43,234 nt of DNA from Hyphomicrobiales bacterium (GCA_017305595.1 JAFKKL010000012.1:1-43234), one strand, 5' to 3'; positions 35,934-43,032 are shown, counted from the stretch's first letter. Translations and numbers: made by a program. Notes: a model not told the origin generated them from the letters alone.

Positions 35934-36053
35934 GTCGTCCCCGCGAAGGCGGGGACCCAGACCCCCTGGCGCTGGTTCTGATCAAATGAACTGGCCCAGG
36001 GTGACAGAGCCGAACCGCTGCGGCGTATGGGTCCCCGCCTTCGCGGGGACGAC
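35934..36053. repeat. Palindromic intergenic repeat unit (copy 2, between hub and peptidase genes)
   Basis: Arms 35934-35956 and 36031-36053 are perfect inverted copies of each other (core GTCGTCCCCGCGAAGG type), each able to form a hairpin. The unit is of the same family as 18291-18403 and 37898-38016. It fills most of the 220-base gap between two GTA tail genes that are normally adjacent. Confidence 0.88.
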
Positions 36054-36119
36054 TCTGTTCGAGTTGCAGATCCACCGACAGAACAAATTTTTGACTGAGC
36101 CCTCACGATACCAATCGCG

Positions 36120-37019
36120 TCAGTCGTACGCGCTACCGTATGTGGTGCCGGTCGTGCCGCCGCCCGGTTTCGGATAGCTCATGACGAAATCGTTGCCCGG
36201 AATGTGCGGGAAACCGCGGAAGTTGAGCGAGTTGGCGAAGCGGTTGCGACAGGTCGCGAATGTCTTGTCGCAACCGGCCGTCACCACGAAGGCGTCACCG
36301 ACGCCAATCGGCTCCGCCATCGCCTGCCACAGCGACAGCACGGCGTGGCCGCTCTCGACACGGTGCTGTTTAATCTCAACAGACAGCCCGGCGTTGGCAC
36401 CGGAACTCCAGGTCAACCGTCCGGCGCTGAACCACGTCGCGATGAAGCCATCGAGCTCGGAGGCGATGAACTGCGACGTGCCCGTCACCGTGCTCACCGC
36501 GCCCATGCCGCGATAGGCCGGATTCGACAGATCGATCCCGCAACGCGCATCGCCGAGATCGGCGCCGCATTTCGCGGTGTAGAAACGCCCGCTCTCCTGC
36601 GCCAGCAAATCGGCAAGGCCGCGCAACTCGGCGGTGAAAGCCGCGCCTTCGCGCTTGACCTCGCCAAGCGAGCCACGCGCGGTGAGAACGCGTAGTGTCG
36701 GTTCGCTCCAGTCGACCAGCCAGGTTTCGATTTTCGCAGCATCGTAGCGGCCTGCTGCGAGATCGGCTTCAGTAAGCGAGGCATCCGACAGTGCACCGGA
36801 AATCTCCGTGTCAGCCACCGATAGATCGAACCGGCTGCTGGCTTCCGACGCGGTGAAGCCTGTGCCGGCGCGGCAGGTGATTGCATCGATCGCGATGTCC
36901 ATATCGTGATCGGTAAAACCCTGCACGACACCGTCGCGGCGATGCAGCACCCAGCACCGCGCCAGTGTGGTGACACCGCTATCGAGTTTTGTTTGAAGCG
37001 CGGGAGGAATGGAGCGCAT
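36120..37019 (-). CDS. GTA tail hub protein, DUF2163 family (RcGTA g13-like)
   Basis: This hub of the baseplate has 299 residues from the ATG at 37019 (GGAAGGA upstream). The DUF2163 N-terminal domain covers about 1-160 (IPPALQTKLDSGVTTLARCW; GFTDHD) and the C-terminal beta domain about 190-285. Four cysteines are visible in two pairs, KCGADLGDARCGID and GCDKTFATCRNRF, the pattern expected for the iron-sulfur site known in phage and GTA hub proteins. The end GFPHIPGNDFVMSYP is typical. The gene is separated from its neighbours on both sides by palindromic repeats rather than being overlapped. Confidence 0.9.
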   Translation of the reverse strand: MRSIPPALQTKLDSGVTTLARCWVLHRRDGVVQGFTDHDMDIAIDAITCRAGTGFTASEASSRFDLSVADTEISGALSDASLTEADLAAGRYDAAKIETWLVDWSEPTLRVLTARGSLGEVKREGAAFTAELRGLADLLAQESGRFYTAKCGADLGDARCGIDLSNPAYRGMGAVSTVTGTSQFIASELDGFIATWFSAGRLTWSSGANAGLSVEIKQHRVESGHAVLSLWQAMAEPIGVGDAFVVTAGCDKTFATCRNRFANSLNFRGFPHIPGNDFVMSYPKPGGGTTGTTYGSAYD

Positions 37020-37043
37020 AACAAGTCCTTCCAACATGATGAG

Positions 37044-37134
37044 ACGTCATCACCGGGCTTGACCCGGTGATCCATCATGCAAAGAAAATGACGTAAGATA
37101 TCGATGGATGCCCGGATCAAGTCCGGGCATGACG
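37044..37134. repeat. Second family of palindromic intergenic repeat, between distal tail and hub genes
   Basis: Two hairpins, 37050-37070 (TCACCGGGCTTGACCCGGTGA with one unpaired centre) and 37108-37130, are related as inverted copies: both contain CGTCAT..CCGG.CTTGA..CCGG..ATCCA on opposite strands. The family differs from the GTCGTCCCCGC units. No gene lies here. Confidence 0.85.
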
Positions 37135-37179
37135 CTCAACTCGCTCGTGGCGTCCGCGTATCCTCAAACGTCGAAAGGA

Positions 37180-37821
37180 TCACGCCTTGATTTCCACCAG
37201 CGGAATCTTCGGAATCGCGCCGGCGGAGAAGGCTGACAGATCGACTTCGAGATAGTCGGTATCGAAGCGCACCGGCACGTCGAACTGAAACCCGGCGGTG
37301 ATCGCCTTGCCCGCTGCCGGGATGTGTCCGGGCAGAAAAGTCACGATGCCAGTGGCCGCATCGCAGGTGAACGCGACGCCGCTCGTCATCTCGACATGAT
37401 CGACCGCGACGCGCACGCTGCCCGCAGCCGGCTTGACGATTGGCCGCTGATACGGCGCGTAGCTCGCGCCATAGGTCTTCACCAGTTGAAACGATGTCGT
37501 CGCCCCGTCGCCAACGCCGATGCCCTGATCGAGTGGCGACACCGCCTCTCCACTCGAGGCCGAACTGCAGTCGAGCCGGTCGCGCCAGCGGAAGCCGTAA
37601 AGCTGGCCGCGTCGTTCCTCGAAGAACGCCACCACGCCGCGCAACGCATCGAGCGTCTTGACGCCGTAGCCGGCATCGTAACGCCGCCGCGAATGTGCCC
37701 AGCGCGCATTGCGCTGCTCGCGCCCGGAACCGAACGAGACGATATCGGTCCGCCGCTCCGGCCCGCCTGCACTCTTCAGCGCAACGTCGAGCGGAAACAG
37801 CACCTCATGAAATGCGGTCAT
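37180..37821 (-). CDS. GTA distal tail protein, DUF2460 family (RcGTA g12-like)
   Basis: This distal tail protein of 213 residues links the tail tube to the hub. DUF2460 hallmarks are MTAFHEVLFPLDVALKSAGGPERRT at the start (only FHEVLFPLDV is needed to recognise it), RRRYDAGYGVKT, FFEERRGQLYGFRWRDRLD, and the C-terminal beta-sandwich ending VPVRFDTDYLEVDLSAFSAG. The ATG at 37821 is chosen for the family start; the frame extends to 37890 without support. It is flanked upstream by repeat copy 3 and downstream by the second repeat family. Confidence 0.92.
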   Translation of the reverse strand: MTAFHEVLFPLDVALKSAGGPERRTDIVSFGSGREQRNARWAHSRRRYDAGYGVKTLDALRGVVAFFEERRGQLYGFRWRDRLDCSSASSGEAVSPLDQGIGVGDGATTSFQLVKTYGASYAPYQRPIVKPAAGSVRVAVDHVEMTSGVAFTCDAATGIVTFLPGHIPAAGKAITAGFQFDVPVRFDTDYLEVDLSAFSAGAIPKIPLVEIKA

Positions 37822-37897
37822 GGCGAAATCCAAAAATGATGTCGTTATCCCGCGTACCTGACTTGAAGTGTCGCGCGCGGGCTCAAACAACTTCGGC

Positions 37898-38016
37898 GTC
37901 GTCCTCGCGCAGGCGAGGACCCAGATTCCCTGGCGTCGGTCGTTATAAATAACCTCGCTTCAGCCGATCGAACCGAACCGCTGCGAAGTCTTGGTCCCCG
38001 CCTACGCCGGGACGAC
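37898..38016. repeat. Palindromic intergenic repeat unit (copy 3, between tape measure and distal tail genes)
   Basis: Arms 37898-37920 and 37994-38016 have the same architecture as the other two copies. In the left arm, paired changes (GTCCTCGC...GCGAGGAC instead of GTCCCCGC...GCGGGGAC) keep the hairpin intact, a compensatory substitution. The unit lies in the 230-base gap between two GTA genes. Confidence 0.85.
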
Positions 38017-38051
38017 GGTGATCGAGTTGCGGCTCCTCGTTTGAACCGCAC

Positions 38052-38639
38052 TCACAAGCTCCGCTGCCCGCGCGCGACGGCGCGGGCAATCTGGCCCGTG
38101 ATGTAGCTTTCCGAGCGGCGGAAGCTGTCGACATCGGGCGTCGCGATCTGCACGGTGATGGTATTGCCGCCGCCCGCGCCGCTGACGCCGAGGCGACCGT
38201 CCGGCCCGCGCTTCAGCGGCATAATCGCTTCCGGCCCTGCCTCGCCCGCAAGCCCGACGCCGCCGCCCAGCATCGGAAAATAGGTCGGCGTGCCGATGAC
38301 ACCGCCGGTCGCGAACGGCTTGATCGCGCCGGAGGCCGCGGCCATCGAGGCGGTCGACGTGCCGCCGCCGATCCCCGTGAGCCCGGACAGCAGACTTTCG
38401 ATGCCGCTGCCGAGCGCGCTGGTCAGCGGCTTGAACGCGAGGCGCACCGACAAGTCCGATAGCCGCAGCGCCAGCGACTTCAGCACGTCGTCGAACTGCT
38501 TGCCGCCGGTCACCGAGGTCGCAAAAGCCGAGGTCATGGCGCGCGCAAAGCTGTTGGCGCCGAACGACAGTTCGCGCGTCTTCAGCGTGAGGCTGTCCAA
38601 CGTGCTTGCGGTATCGAGCAATTCGGTGTCATCGACCAT
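38052..38639 (-). CDS. GTA short tape-measure protein (RcGTA g11-like)
   Basis: This tape-measure protein of 195 residues sets tail length. It is far shorter than in siphophages, as expected for the short GTA tail. The N-terminal half is helical (TLDSLTLKTRELSFGANSFARAM, in which LSFGANSFARAMTSAF is the family-like part), with FDDVLKSLALRLSDLSVRLAFKPL, then a Gly-rich hydrophobic region (GLTGIGGGTSTASMAAASG) and the conserved GGVIGTPTYFPM / GLAGEAGPEAIMPLKRGPDG segments. It overlaps the chaperone gene upstream by 11 bases. Downstream of it lies repeat copy 3. Confidence 0.9.
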   Translation of the reverse strand: MVDDTELLDTASTLDSLTLKTRELSFGANSFARAMTSAFATSVTGGKQFDDVLKSLALRLSDLSVRLAFKPLTSALGSGIESLLSGLTGIGGGTSTASMAAASGAIKPFATGGVIGTPTYFPMLGGGVGLAGEAGPEAIMPLKRGPDGRLGVSGAGGGNTITVQIATPDVDSFRRSESYITGQIARAVARGQRSL

Positions 38640-38853
38640 GGGGCATCTCCGTAGCGCGATCAGGGAATTTGTGCATCAGGACGTCAAGATCGGCGCGCTG
38701 GAGCGGCGCGGCGATTGGCCCGCGTACGGCAGCGATAGCGGCAGCCAGTTCGCGCGGCGTCATGCGCCAGAACGCATCCGGCGCAAGCCGCAACACGCCG
38801 AAGCCGAAGCCCATCGCCGCGCGCCACGGAAACGGCGCCAGCACCGGCGTCAT
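38629..38853 (-). CDS. Phage tail assembly chaperone (rcc01693/g10.1-like)
   Basis: This protein of 74 residues carries FPWRAAMGFGFGVLRLAPDAFWRMTPRELAAA, whose WRAAMGFGFGVLRL..FW.MTP pattern marks the small tail-assembly-chaperone family next to GTA g10. It is expected to keep the tape-measure protein soluble during tail assembly. It overlaps g10 by four bases and the tape measure by 11. It is small, but the motif and its place are specific. Confidence 0.88.
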   Translation of the reverse strand: MTPVLAPFPWRAAMGFGFGVLRLAPDAFWRMTPRELAAAIAAVRGPIAAPLQRADLDVLMHKFPDRATEMPHGR

Positions 38854-39179
38854 GGCGCAGCCCCGTTCTCCGTTTCCTCGAACGTCGCCGCGATCAGGTC
38901 GGCGGCAATGCGGACATAGGCGTTGACGCCGCCGGGCGCCGTCATCGCCGCCACCTCGTCGTCGCTCACCGTCTCGCCCGCGCCGCGCAGGCCGGCGGCG
39001 ATGATGCGCACGAGGTCGCGCGCGCGCATCCGGCCGCTGCCGAAACGCTCCGCCAGGGCCGCGAGATCGTCGGCGCCGAACGCGGCCTCCAGTTCGGCCA
39101 GCGCGCCGAGCGTCAGCACCAGCGTGCGGCGTCGGCCGCCCAGTTCGGCGGCGATCTCGCCGCGATATCGATTGGGCAT
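38850..39179 (-). CDS. GTA tail assembly chaperone (RcGTA g10-like)
   Basis: This protein of 109 residues belongs to the gene transfer agent family of tail chaperones. The N-terminus NRYRGEIAAELGGRRRTLVLTLGALAELE gives a beta hairpin (only RGEIAAELGG..R.L.LTLGALAELE is characteristic) followed by FGADDLAALAERF and RDLVRIIAAGLRGAG, then a short C-terminal helix. It acts in the cytoplasm with g10.1 in tail assembly. It starts 10 bases after the major tail protein stop and overlaps g10.1 by four bases. Confidence 0.9.
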   Translation of the reverse strand: MPNRYRGEIAAELGGRRRTLVLTLGALAELEAAFGADDLAALAERFGSGRMRARDLVRIIAAGLRGAGETVSDDEVAAMTAPGGVNAYVRIAADLIAATFEETENGAAP

Positions 39180-39189
39180 CGTGCTCTCC

Positions 39190-39597
39190 TTACAAAGCCG
39201 CGAAGGTCAGCGCGCTGGCGGACTCCAGCGAAATGTCGAATGTCACCTCGCCGTTGTGTTCGCCTGAAAACTCCAGGCCGGAGATCTGGAACGCGCCCTG
39301 AATGGTACCGAAGTCCGGCACGATCACCTGGCAGTTGTTGATCGCGCCATCGAAGAACGACTGCCGCAGCAGCGCGTCGGAGGCGGCATCCTTGAACAGG
39401 CCGCGCCCGGAAATCGAGGCACGCTTCACGCCGGCGCCGGCGAGCAGTTCGCGCCAGCGATCGACCGACTCGGCGTGGGTGACGTCGACCAGTTCGGCGT
39501 TGAACGCGATCTTGCGGCTGCGCAGCCCCGCGACGGTGGCGTAACTCGCCCCGTCGAACATCTTCACCAGCAGGTCCTTGCCTTTTTGCGCGCCCAT
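39190..39597 (-). CDS. GTA major tail (tube) protein (RcGTA g9-like)
   Basis: This protein of 135 residues forms the stacked rings of the tail tube. It begins MGAQKGKDLLVKMFDGASY and has the family core VAGLRSRKIAFNAELVDVTHAES near 20-42, SVDRWRELLAGAGVKRASISG, and the C-terminal beta strands FQISGLEFSGEHNGEVTFDISLESA. It is full length. It follows the tail terminator gene by 15 bases. It is normally the most abundant tail protein. Confidence 0.93.
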   Translation of the reverse strand: MGAQKGKDLLVKMFDGASYATVAGLRSRKIAFNAELVDVTHAESVDRWRELLAGAGVKRASISGRGLFKDAASDALLRQSFFDGAINNCQVIVPDFGTIQGAFQISGLEFSGEHNGEVTFDISLESASALTFAAL

Positions 39598-39612
39598 GGG
39601 CTCGTTCCTTCT

Positions 39613-40023
39613 TTAAACAACAGGTTCGGTGACGGCGCGGAAGCGCACGACGGCGTGGTAAGTGCGCCCGTCGTTCTCGCGACGGATATCGGCGACGGCG
39701 AAGCGCAGGTTGACGAGACGATGACCATCCGGCGTCAGCGGCGCATCGTCGAGCGCCTGCAACAGCGCGCCGGCGATCCCGTGCGCCTCCTTGTGGCCGC
39801 CCTGCCGCGACCATGCATGCAGCGTCAACAAGTGCTCCTGCGTCGGCCCATCGTCGGAAGATGCATCGGTGACGCGCGCTTCGCCCAGCGTGACATAGGG
39901 AAACGCCGCGCCGCGCGGCGGCGCATCGTAAACGCGCGCGCCGCCGAGCGCGGCGACAAGCCCGCCGTCAGTTACGAGCGCATGATGGATCGCGGCGCGC
40001 ATCGCCAGGTTGGCTGAGGTCAT
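39613..40023 (-). CDS. GTA tail terminator, DUF3168 family (RcGTA g8-like)
   Basis: This protein of 136 residues caps the tail tube and joins it to the head. It begins MTSANLAMRAAIHHALVTDGG; the DUF3168 pattern continues with GGARVYDAPPRGAAFPYVTLGEA, then HLLTLHAWSRQGGHKEAHGIA and LVNLRFAVADIRRENDGRTYHAVVRF. The ATG at 40023 is preferred; an ATG at 40065 in the same frame lacks a ribosome site. It lies between the adaptor and the major tail protein, as in R. capsulatus. Confidence 0.92.
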   Translation of the reverse strand: MTSANLAMRAAIHHALVTDGGLVAALGGARVYDAPPRGAAFPYVTLGEARVTDASSDDGPTQEHLLTLHAWSRQGGHKEAHGIAGALLQALDDAPLTPDGHRLVNLRFAVADIRRENDGRTYHAVVRFRAVTEPVV

Positions 40024-40080
40024 TGCGGCATCCCATGAAACGGATTCGAAGCGATCGATCGTCATTGCGCGCGAAGTGCG

Positions 40081-40401
40081 TCACTCCACGCGCAACTCCG
40101 CTTCGATCTCGATGAAACGTCCGCCGTCGCGCTCGCGAAACGACAGAATGCGATAGACGCGAGGACCGTCGACGAACCGATGCTGCAAGGTCAGCACGTA
40201 CCCGCACCGCGTGACGATGCGATAACGGACGGCCGCACCATCCGCATCGGCGGTCACGTTGGGACGCGCGCCGAGCGGGGCGACCTGCGCCCACACTTTC
40301 GCGAAGGTCGCATAACCGCGCGTGACGCCACCCTGCCCGTCGTCGGTTTCCACCGGTGCCTCGAGCGTGAGGCGCGTCTTCAATGCACCCGGATCGATCA
40401 T
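40081..40401 (-). CDS. GTA head-tail adaptor / head closure protein (RcGTA g7-like)
   Basis: This protein of 106 residues belongs to the phage head-tail joining family. The start MIDPGALKTRLTLEAP, then DDGQGGVTRGYATFAKVWAQVAPL, the mid RYRIVTRCGYVLTLQHRF and the end YRILSFRERDGGRFIEIEAEL follow the family pattern closely. It would close the portal channel and receive the tail. Its start overlaps the connector stop by four bases. The partner head proteins are not encoded upstream in this window. Confidence 0.92.
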   Translation of the reverse strand: MIDPGALKTRLTLEAPVETDDGQGGVTRGYATFAKVWAQVAPLGARPNVTADADGAAVRYRIVTRCGYVLTLQHRFVDGPRVYRILSFRERDGGRFIEIEAELRVE

Positions 40402-40967
40402 AGCGACAGCACCCGATAGGACGCGATCATGGCGCTGACGCTGCCGGGCAGCATCGCGACGCTCGCGCCGATCGCGGCCAGCCCGCGATTGTCATACCAA
40501 TGCGCCACCAGCGTCCGCACCGCATGGCGCAACAGGTCGGGCACATCCGCCGCGCTATCGCCGAAGCCGACGGTGACATCGAGTTCGATCCCCGCGATAT
40601 CGCGCCCCGGCATCGGCAATGACCACGGTGGCGCGGCGATGGTGTTTGTCGCCGCGTCGACAACGAAGCGCTCGACGTCGATCGCAACGATGTCGCCCGC
40701 CGCGTCATGGACGCGCGCCGCCGTCACGGCACGCAGCGGCGCAAGGCGCGGCGCGATGCGGCCGTCGCGCGGCCAGCCATCCAGCACCAGTCGCCAGGTC
40801 TGCGTGATCAACCCGCGCCGGGTTAGCGCTTCGACCTGCCCGCGCGCCGATGCAATCAACGCCGCGATCAGCACGTCGTCATCCTCATGCTCGACGCGCA
40901 AAAAGCTTTTGGCGTCGGCGACCGTCCACGGCTCGGCGGCCGGCGGCACCAGCAAGGTTGCGGCCAT
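40398..40967 (-). CDS. GTA head-tail connector (RcGTA g6-like)
   Basis: This protein of 189 residues has the gp6-type connector fold, which binds under the portal. Its N-terminal helix bundle reads WTVADAKSFLRVEHEDDDVLIAALIASARGQVE (family core L-x-x-AK-x-FLRV-x-HxxDD), with RGLITQTWRLVLDGWP next and the C-terminal VPDLLRHAVRTLVAHWYDNRG. The ATG at 40967 has AAAGGA six bases ahead; the open frame to 41084 runs into the divergent protease gene and is rejected. It is the first GTA gene here. Capsid and portal genes that normally precede it are missing. Confidence 0.92.
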   Translation of the reverse strand: MAATLLVPPAAEPWTVADAKSFLRVEHEDDDVLIAALIASARGQVEALTRRGLITQTWRLVLDGWPRDGRIAPRLAPLRAVTAARVHDAAGDIVAIDVERFVVDAATNTIAAPPWSLPMPGRDIAGIELDVTVGFGDSAADVPDLLRHAVRTLVAHWYDNRGLAAIGASVAMLPGSVSAMIASYRVLSL

Positions 40968-41029
40968 ACGTCGTTCCTTTCGATGCTCGGAAGTTGACAG
41001 GCGCGGCGCGGCGATGCTTTGTCGCGCGC

Positions 41030-41791
41030 ATGAAACAGGTTTTCGCTTATGCGCTTTGCGCGGCGCTATTCGGCGTAGTGCCATCCGCTGACGCCATGGT
41101 CGGCGGCGCGCCGTCGGCCGAAAGCGGGCTCGGCCGCGTCGTCGTCACCGTGGTCGGCTCGCGCGGCAATTTCTGCTCGGGCGCGTTGATCGCGCCGGAC
41201 ATCGTGCTCACCGCCGCGCATTGCGTGCCGGCGGGAGCCACCACCAAGATCGTTGCCTATGACGCGCAGCGGCAGCCGCAATTGCTCGACGTGCGCCGTG
41301 TCGCGGCACATCCGCGCTACAACAGTCGCGGCATTGCCAATCATCGCGCCAGCGCCGATGTCGCGCTGCTGCAACTCGCGGCACCGATGGCCGGTAAATC
41401 CATCGCGCCGCTCGGCAGCCCGCGCGAACCGATCGCGGCCGGCGCACGCTTCACCATTGCCGGCATCGGCGTCACGAGACGCGGCGACGGCAAGAGCGGC
41501 GGCACCGCGCGCGCGGCGACGCTGGTCGCCACCGGTCGCCCCGGCACGTTGCAGATCCGCCTGGTCGATCCCGCGAGCAACAACGCGCGCGAAGGGTTCG
41601 GCGCCTGCACCGGCGATTCCGGCGGCCCAGTGTTCGAGGATCAGAACGGCCGCAACATCGTCATCGGCGTCATCAGTTGGTCCACCGGCGCCAACAACGC
41701 GAGCGGCTGCGGCGGCCTCACCGGGGTGACGCCGCTGACACTTTACCGCGACTGGATCCAAAGCACCGTACAAAGCTGGCGCGGCCGCTGA
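41030..41791 (+). CDS. Secreted trypsin-like serine protease (S1 family)
   Basis: This exported chymotrypsin-fold protease has 253 residues. A signal peptide (about 1-22, ending ADA) is followed by MVGG, which resembles the IVGG N-terminus of activated trypsins. The triad is complete: His64 (TAAHC), Asp110 (SADVALLQL) and Ser197 (GDSGGP), with the Cys49-Cys65 disulfide next to His64. The start at 41030 has no ribosome site; a TTGACA at 40994-40999 could be a -35 element, so a very short leader is possible. It is divergent from the GTA connector gene across 62 bases and occupies the place where GTA capsid genes would be expected. Confidence 0.9.
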   Translation: MKQVFAYALCAALFGVVPSADAMVGGAPSAESGLGRVVVTVVGSRGNFCSGALIAPDIVLTAAHCVPAGATTKIVAYDAQRQPQLLDVRRVAAHPRYNSRGIANHRASADVALLQLAAPMAGKSIAPLGSPREPIAAGARFTIAGIGVTRRGDGKSGGTARAATLVATGRPGTLQIRLVDPASNNAREGFGACTGDSGGPVFEDQNGRNIVIGVISWSTGANNASGCGGLTGVTPLTLYRDWIQSTVQSWRGR

Positions 41792-41885
41792 TATTCGTGC
41801 GACATTCGCGCGCGCCGCGAAGGCTGACACGCGGGGTGATATTTCGTAGCCTCGAACGCGACTCGTTCATGCTGGAGGGATCGTC

Positions 41886-42635
41886 ATGCACTTCACCCGC
41901 CGCCACCTCGTCGCGACCATGGCTGCCTCGCTGCTGCCGACCCTGCCGGCGATGGCCGATGCGACCATCCTGCGCGGCACCGTGAACTACGTGGAGCGCA
42001 TGGCGCTGCCCGCCAACGCCGTGGTCGTCGTGCAGCTCGCCGACGTTTCGCTCGCGGATGCTCCCGCCAAGATTATCGCCGAAGATCGCATCACCGGCGC
42101 GAAAGGCAGCCCGATCCCGTATCGGCTTTCGTTCGATCACGCCGGAATCAACCTGCGGCATCGCTACGCGCTGCAAGCCCGCATCCTTGACGGCGATCGC
42201 CTGTTGTTCGTCACCACAAGGCACCACGCCGTATTCGCAGGCGGCCGCAACAACACCCGCCTGCTGGTGCAACGCGTCGCCGAGCACGCGCCTGTCGGCA
42301 CCTCGCCGGCCGGCAAGTGGCTGGCCGAGGACATTCTCGGCGGCGGCGTCATCGATCGGTTGCAGACCACGCTGGAGATCACGCCCGATGGCATCGTCTC
42401 CGGCCATGGCGGCTGCAATCGCTATAGCGGCCGGGTCAGCATCACCGGCCAGACCATCAGCTTCAGCCCGCTGGCCTCGACCAAAATGGCCTGTGCGCCC
42501 GCCGCGATGGCGCAAGAGCAGAAGTTTCACCAGGCACTGGAGCAGGCGCGCGGCTTCCGCATCAATGTGCGCGAGCGCAAGCTGATCCTCCGCGACGGCA
42601 CCGGTGCGACGGTGGCGCGGCTCGCCGCGATGTAG
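41886..42635 (+). CDS. Exported YbaY-type plus META-domain (HslJ-like) protein
   Basis: This periplasmic or envelope protein of 249 residues starts with MHFTRRHLVATMAASLLPTLPAMA, whose signal segment has twin arginines (TRRHLVA) and an AMA site. A YbaY/YscW-type beta domain follows (about 26-130; LRGTVNYVERMALP, VVVQLADVS, ISFDHAG-like strand, LLVQRV). The C-terminal META domain (about 140-249) has the hallmark GHGGCNRYSG and the Cys pair partner in STKMACAP, as in HslJ. The role of such fusions is unclear; they are linked to envelope or osmotic stress. It follows the protease by 94 bases on the same strand and has GGAGG before the ATG. Confidence 0.85.
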   Translation: MHFTRRHLVATMAASLLPTLPAMADATILRGTVNYVERMALPANAVVVVQLADVSLADAPAKIIAEDRITGAKGSPIPYRLSFDHAGINLRHRYALQARILDGDRLLFVTTRHHAVFAGGRNNTRLLVQRVAEHAPVGTSPAGKWLAEDILGGGVIDRLQTTLEITPDGIVSGHGGCNRYSGRVSITGQTISFSPLASTKMACAPAAMAQEQKFHQALEQARGFRINVRERKLILRDGTGATVARLAAM

Positions 42636-42644
42636 TCGCGCCGG

Positions 42645-42685
42645 CACGGCGTTAAGGTTTCTTAAAGACACGGCGTTACGTTAAG
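42645..42685. promoter_or_regulatory. Direct repeats with TTAA motifs before the small secreted protein gene
   Basis: CACGGCGTTA occurs at 42645-42654 and again at 42669-42678. TTAA tetramers lie in and between them (TTAAGGTTTCTTAA, spacing six rather than the seven of a CtrA box). The segment is 20-60 bases before the start at 42705, so it may be a regulated promoter. The binding protein is unknown. Confidence 0.25.
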
Positions 42686-42704
42686 CGAATCATTGGAGCG
42701 CCCC

Positions 42705-43016
42705 ATGTTTCGCCTGTTTATCCTGTCGCTCGCATGCATCGGCTTCACTGCTGCGGCGCAGGCCGCGGACCTGCCGGTGCACAGCCGCCTCGGCGCAATC
42801 TTCGCCGAGCCGCCACCGATGCGCGTGGCCGCGCCACGCGTTGTCGTCGAAGAGAAATACGAAACCGTGTTCGCGCCGGAGGTCGATATCCCGCCGCTGG
42901 TCAACGGCTATTACGGCAAGCCGAAATCCTTCCGCTACCGTTCCTACTACGGCACCTCGCCGGACATCATCTTCAGCCGCCTGCCCTATGCCTGCGGCGA
43001 ATACGGTTACTGCTGA
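42705..43016 (+). CDS. Small exported protein of unknown function
   Basis: This protein of 103 residues has a clear signal peptide (MFRLFILSLACIGFTAAAQA, cleavage near residue 20). The mature part is Pro/Tyr-rich (EPPPMRVAAPRVVVEEKYE; GYYGKPKSFRYRSYYG) and ends in CGEYGYC, two cysteines that could pair. I do not recognise the family, although short Tyr/Pro-rich exported proteins of this kind are frequent in Bradyrhizobium relatives. The ATG at 42705 has GGAG nine bases ahead. It is followed by a terminator at 43033-43059. Confidence 0.75.
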   Translation: MFRLFILSLACIGFTAAAQAADLPVHSRLGAIFAEPPPMRVAAPRVVVEEKYETVFAPEVDIPPLVNGYYGKPKSFRYRSYYGTSPDIIFSRLPYACGEYGYC

Positions 43017-43032
43017 CGATCGGCGGTAAAGG

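Larger units (their letters stand above)
27836..40967 (-). other. GTA-like tail and lysis gene cluster without head genes
   Basis: Genes in the order of R. capsulatus GTA genes g6 to g15 (connector, adaptor, tail terminator, major tail protein, two chaperones, tape measure, distal tail, hub, peptidase, megatron) are followed by DUF2793, a small protein, DUF4376, endolysin and holin. All are on the minus strand, many with four-base overlaps. Terminase, portal, protease and capsid genes, which normally precede the connector, are absent; only 62 bases separate it from a divergent serine protease gene. Host-like base composition and lack of integrase, repressor or att sites argue for a resident GTA rather than a recent prophage. 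Confidence 0.88.

Noticed and set aside
35934-38016. CRISPR array
   Set aside because: The repeats are hairpin pairs in intergenic gaps at irregular distances with genes between them; there are no regular spacers or cas genes.
27836-40967. Recent temperate prophage
   Set aside because: No integrase, repressor, replication genes or att repeats were seen. Gene order and families match GTA tail genes, with host-like composition.
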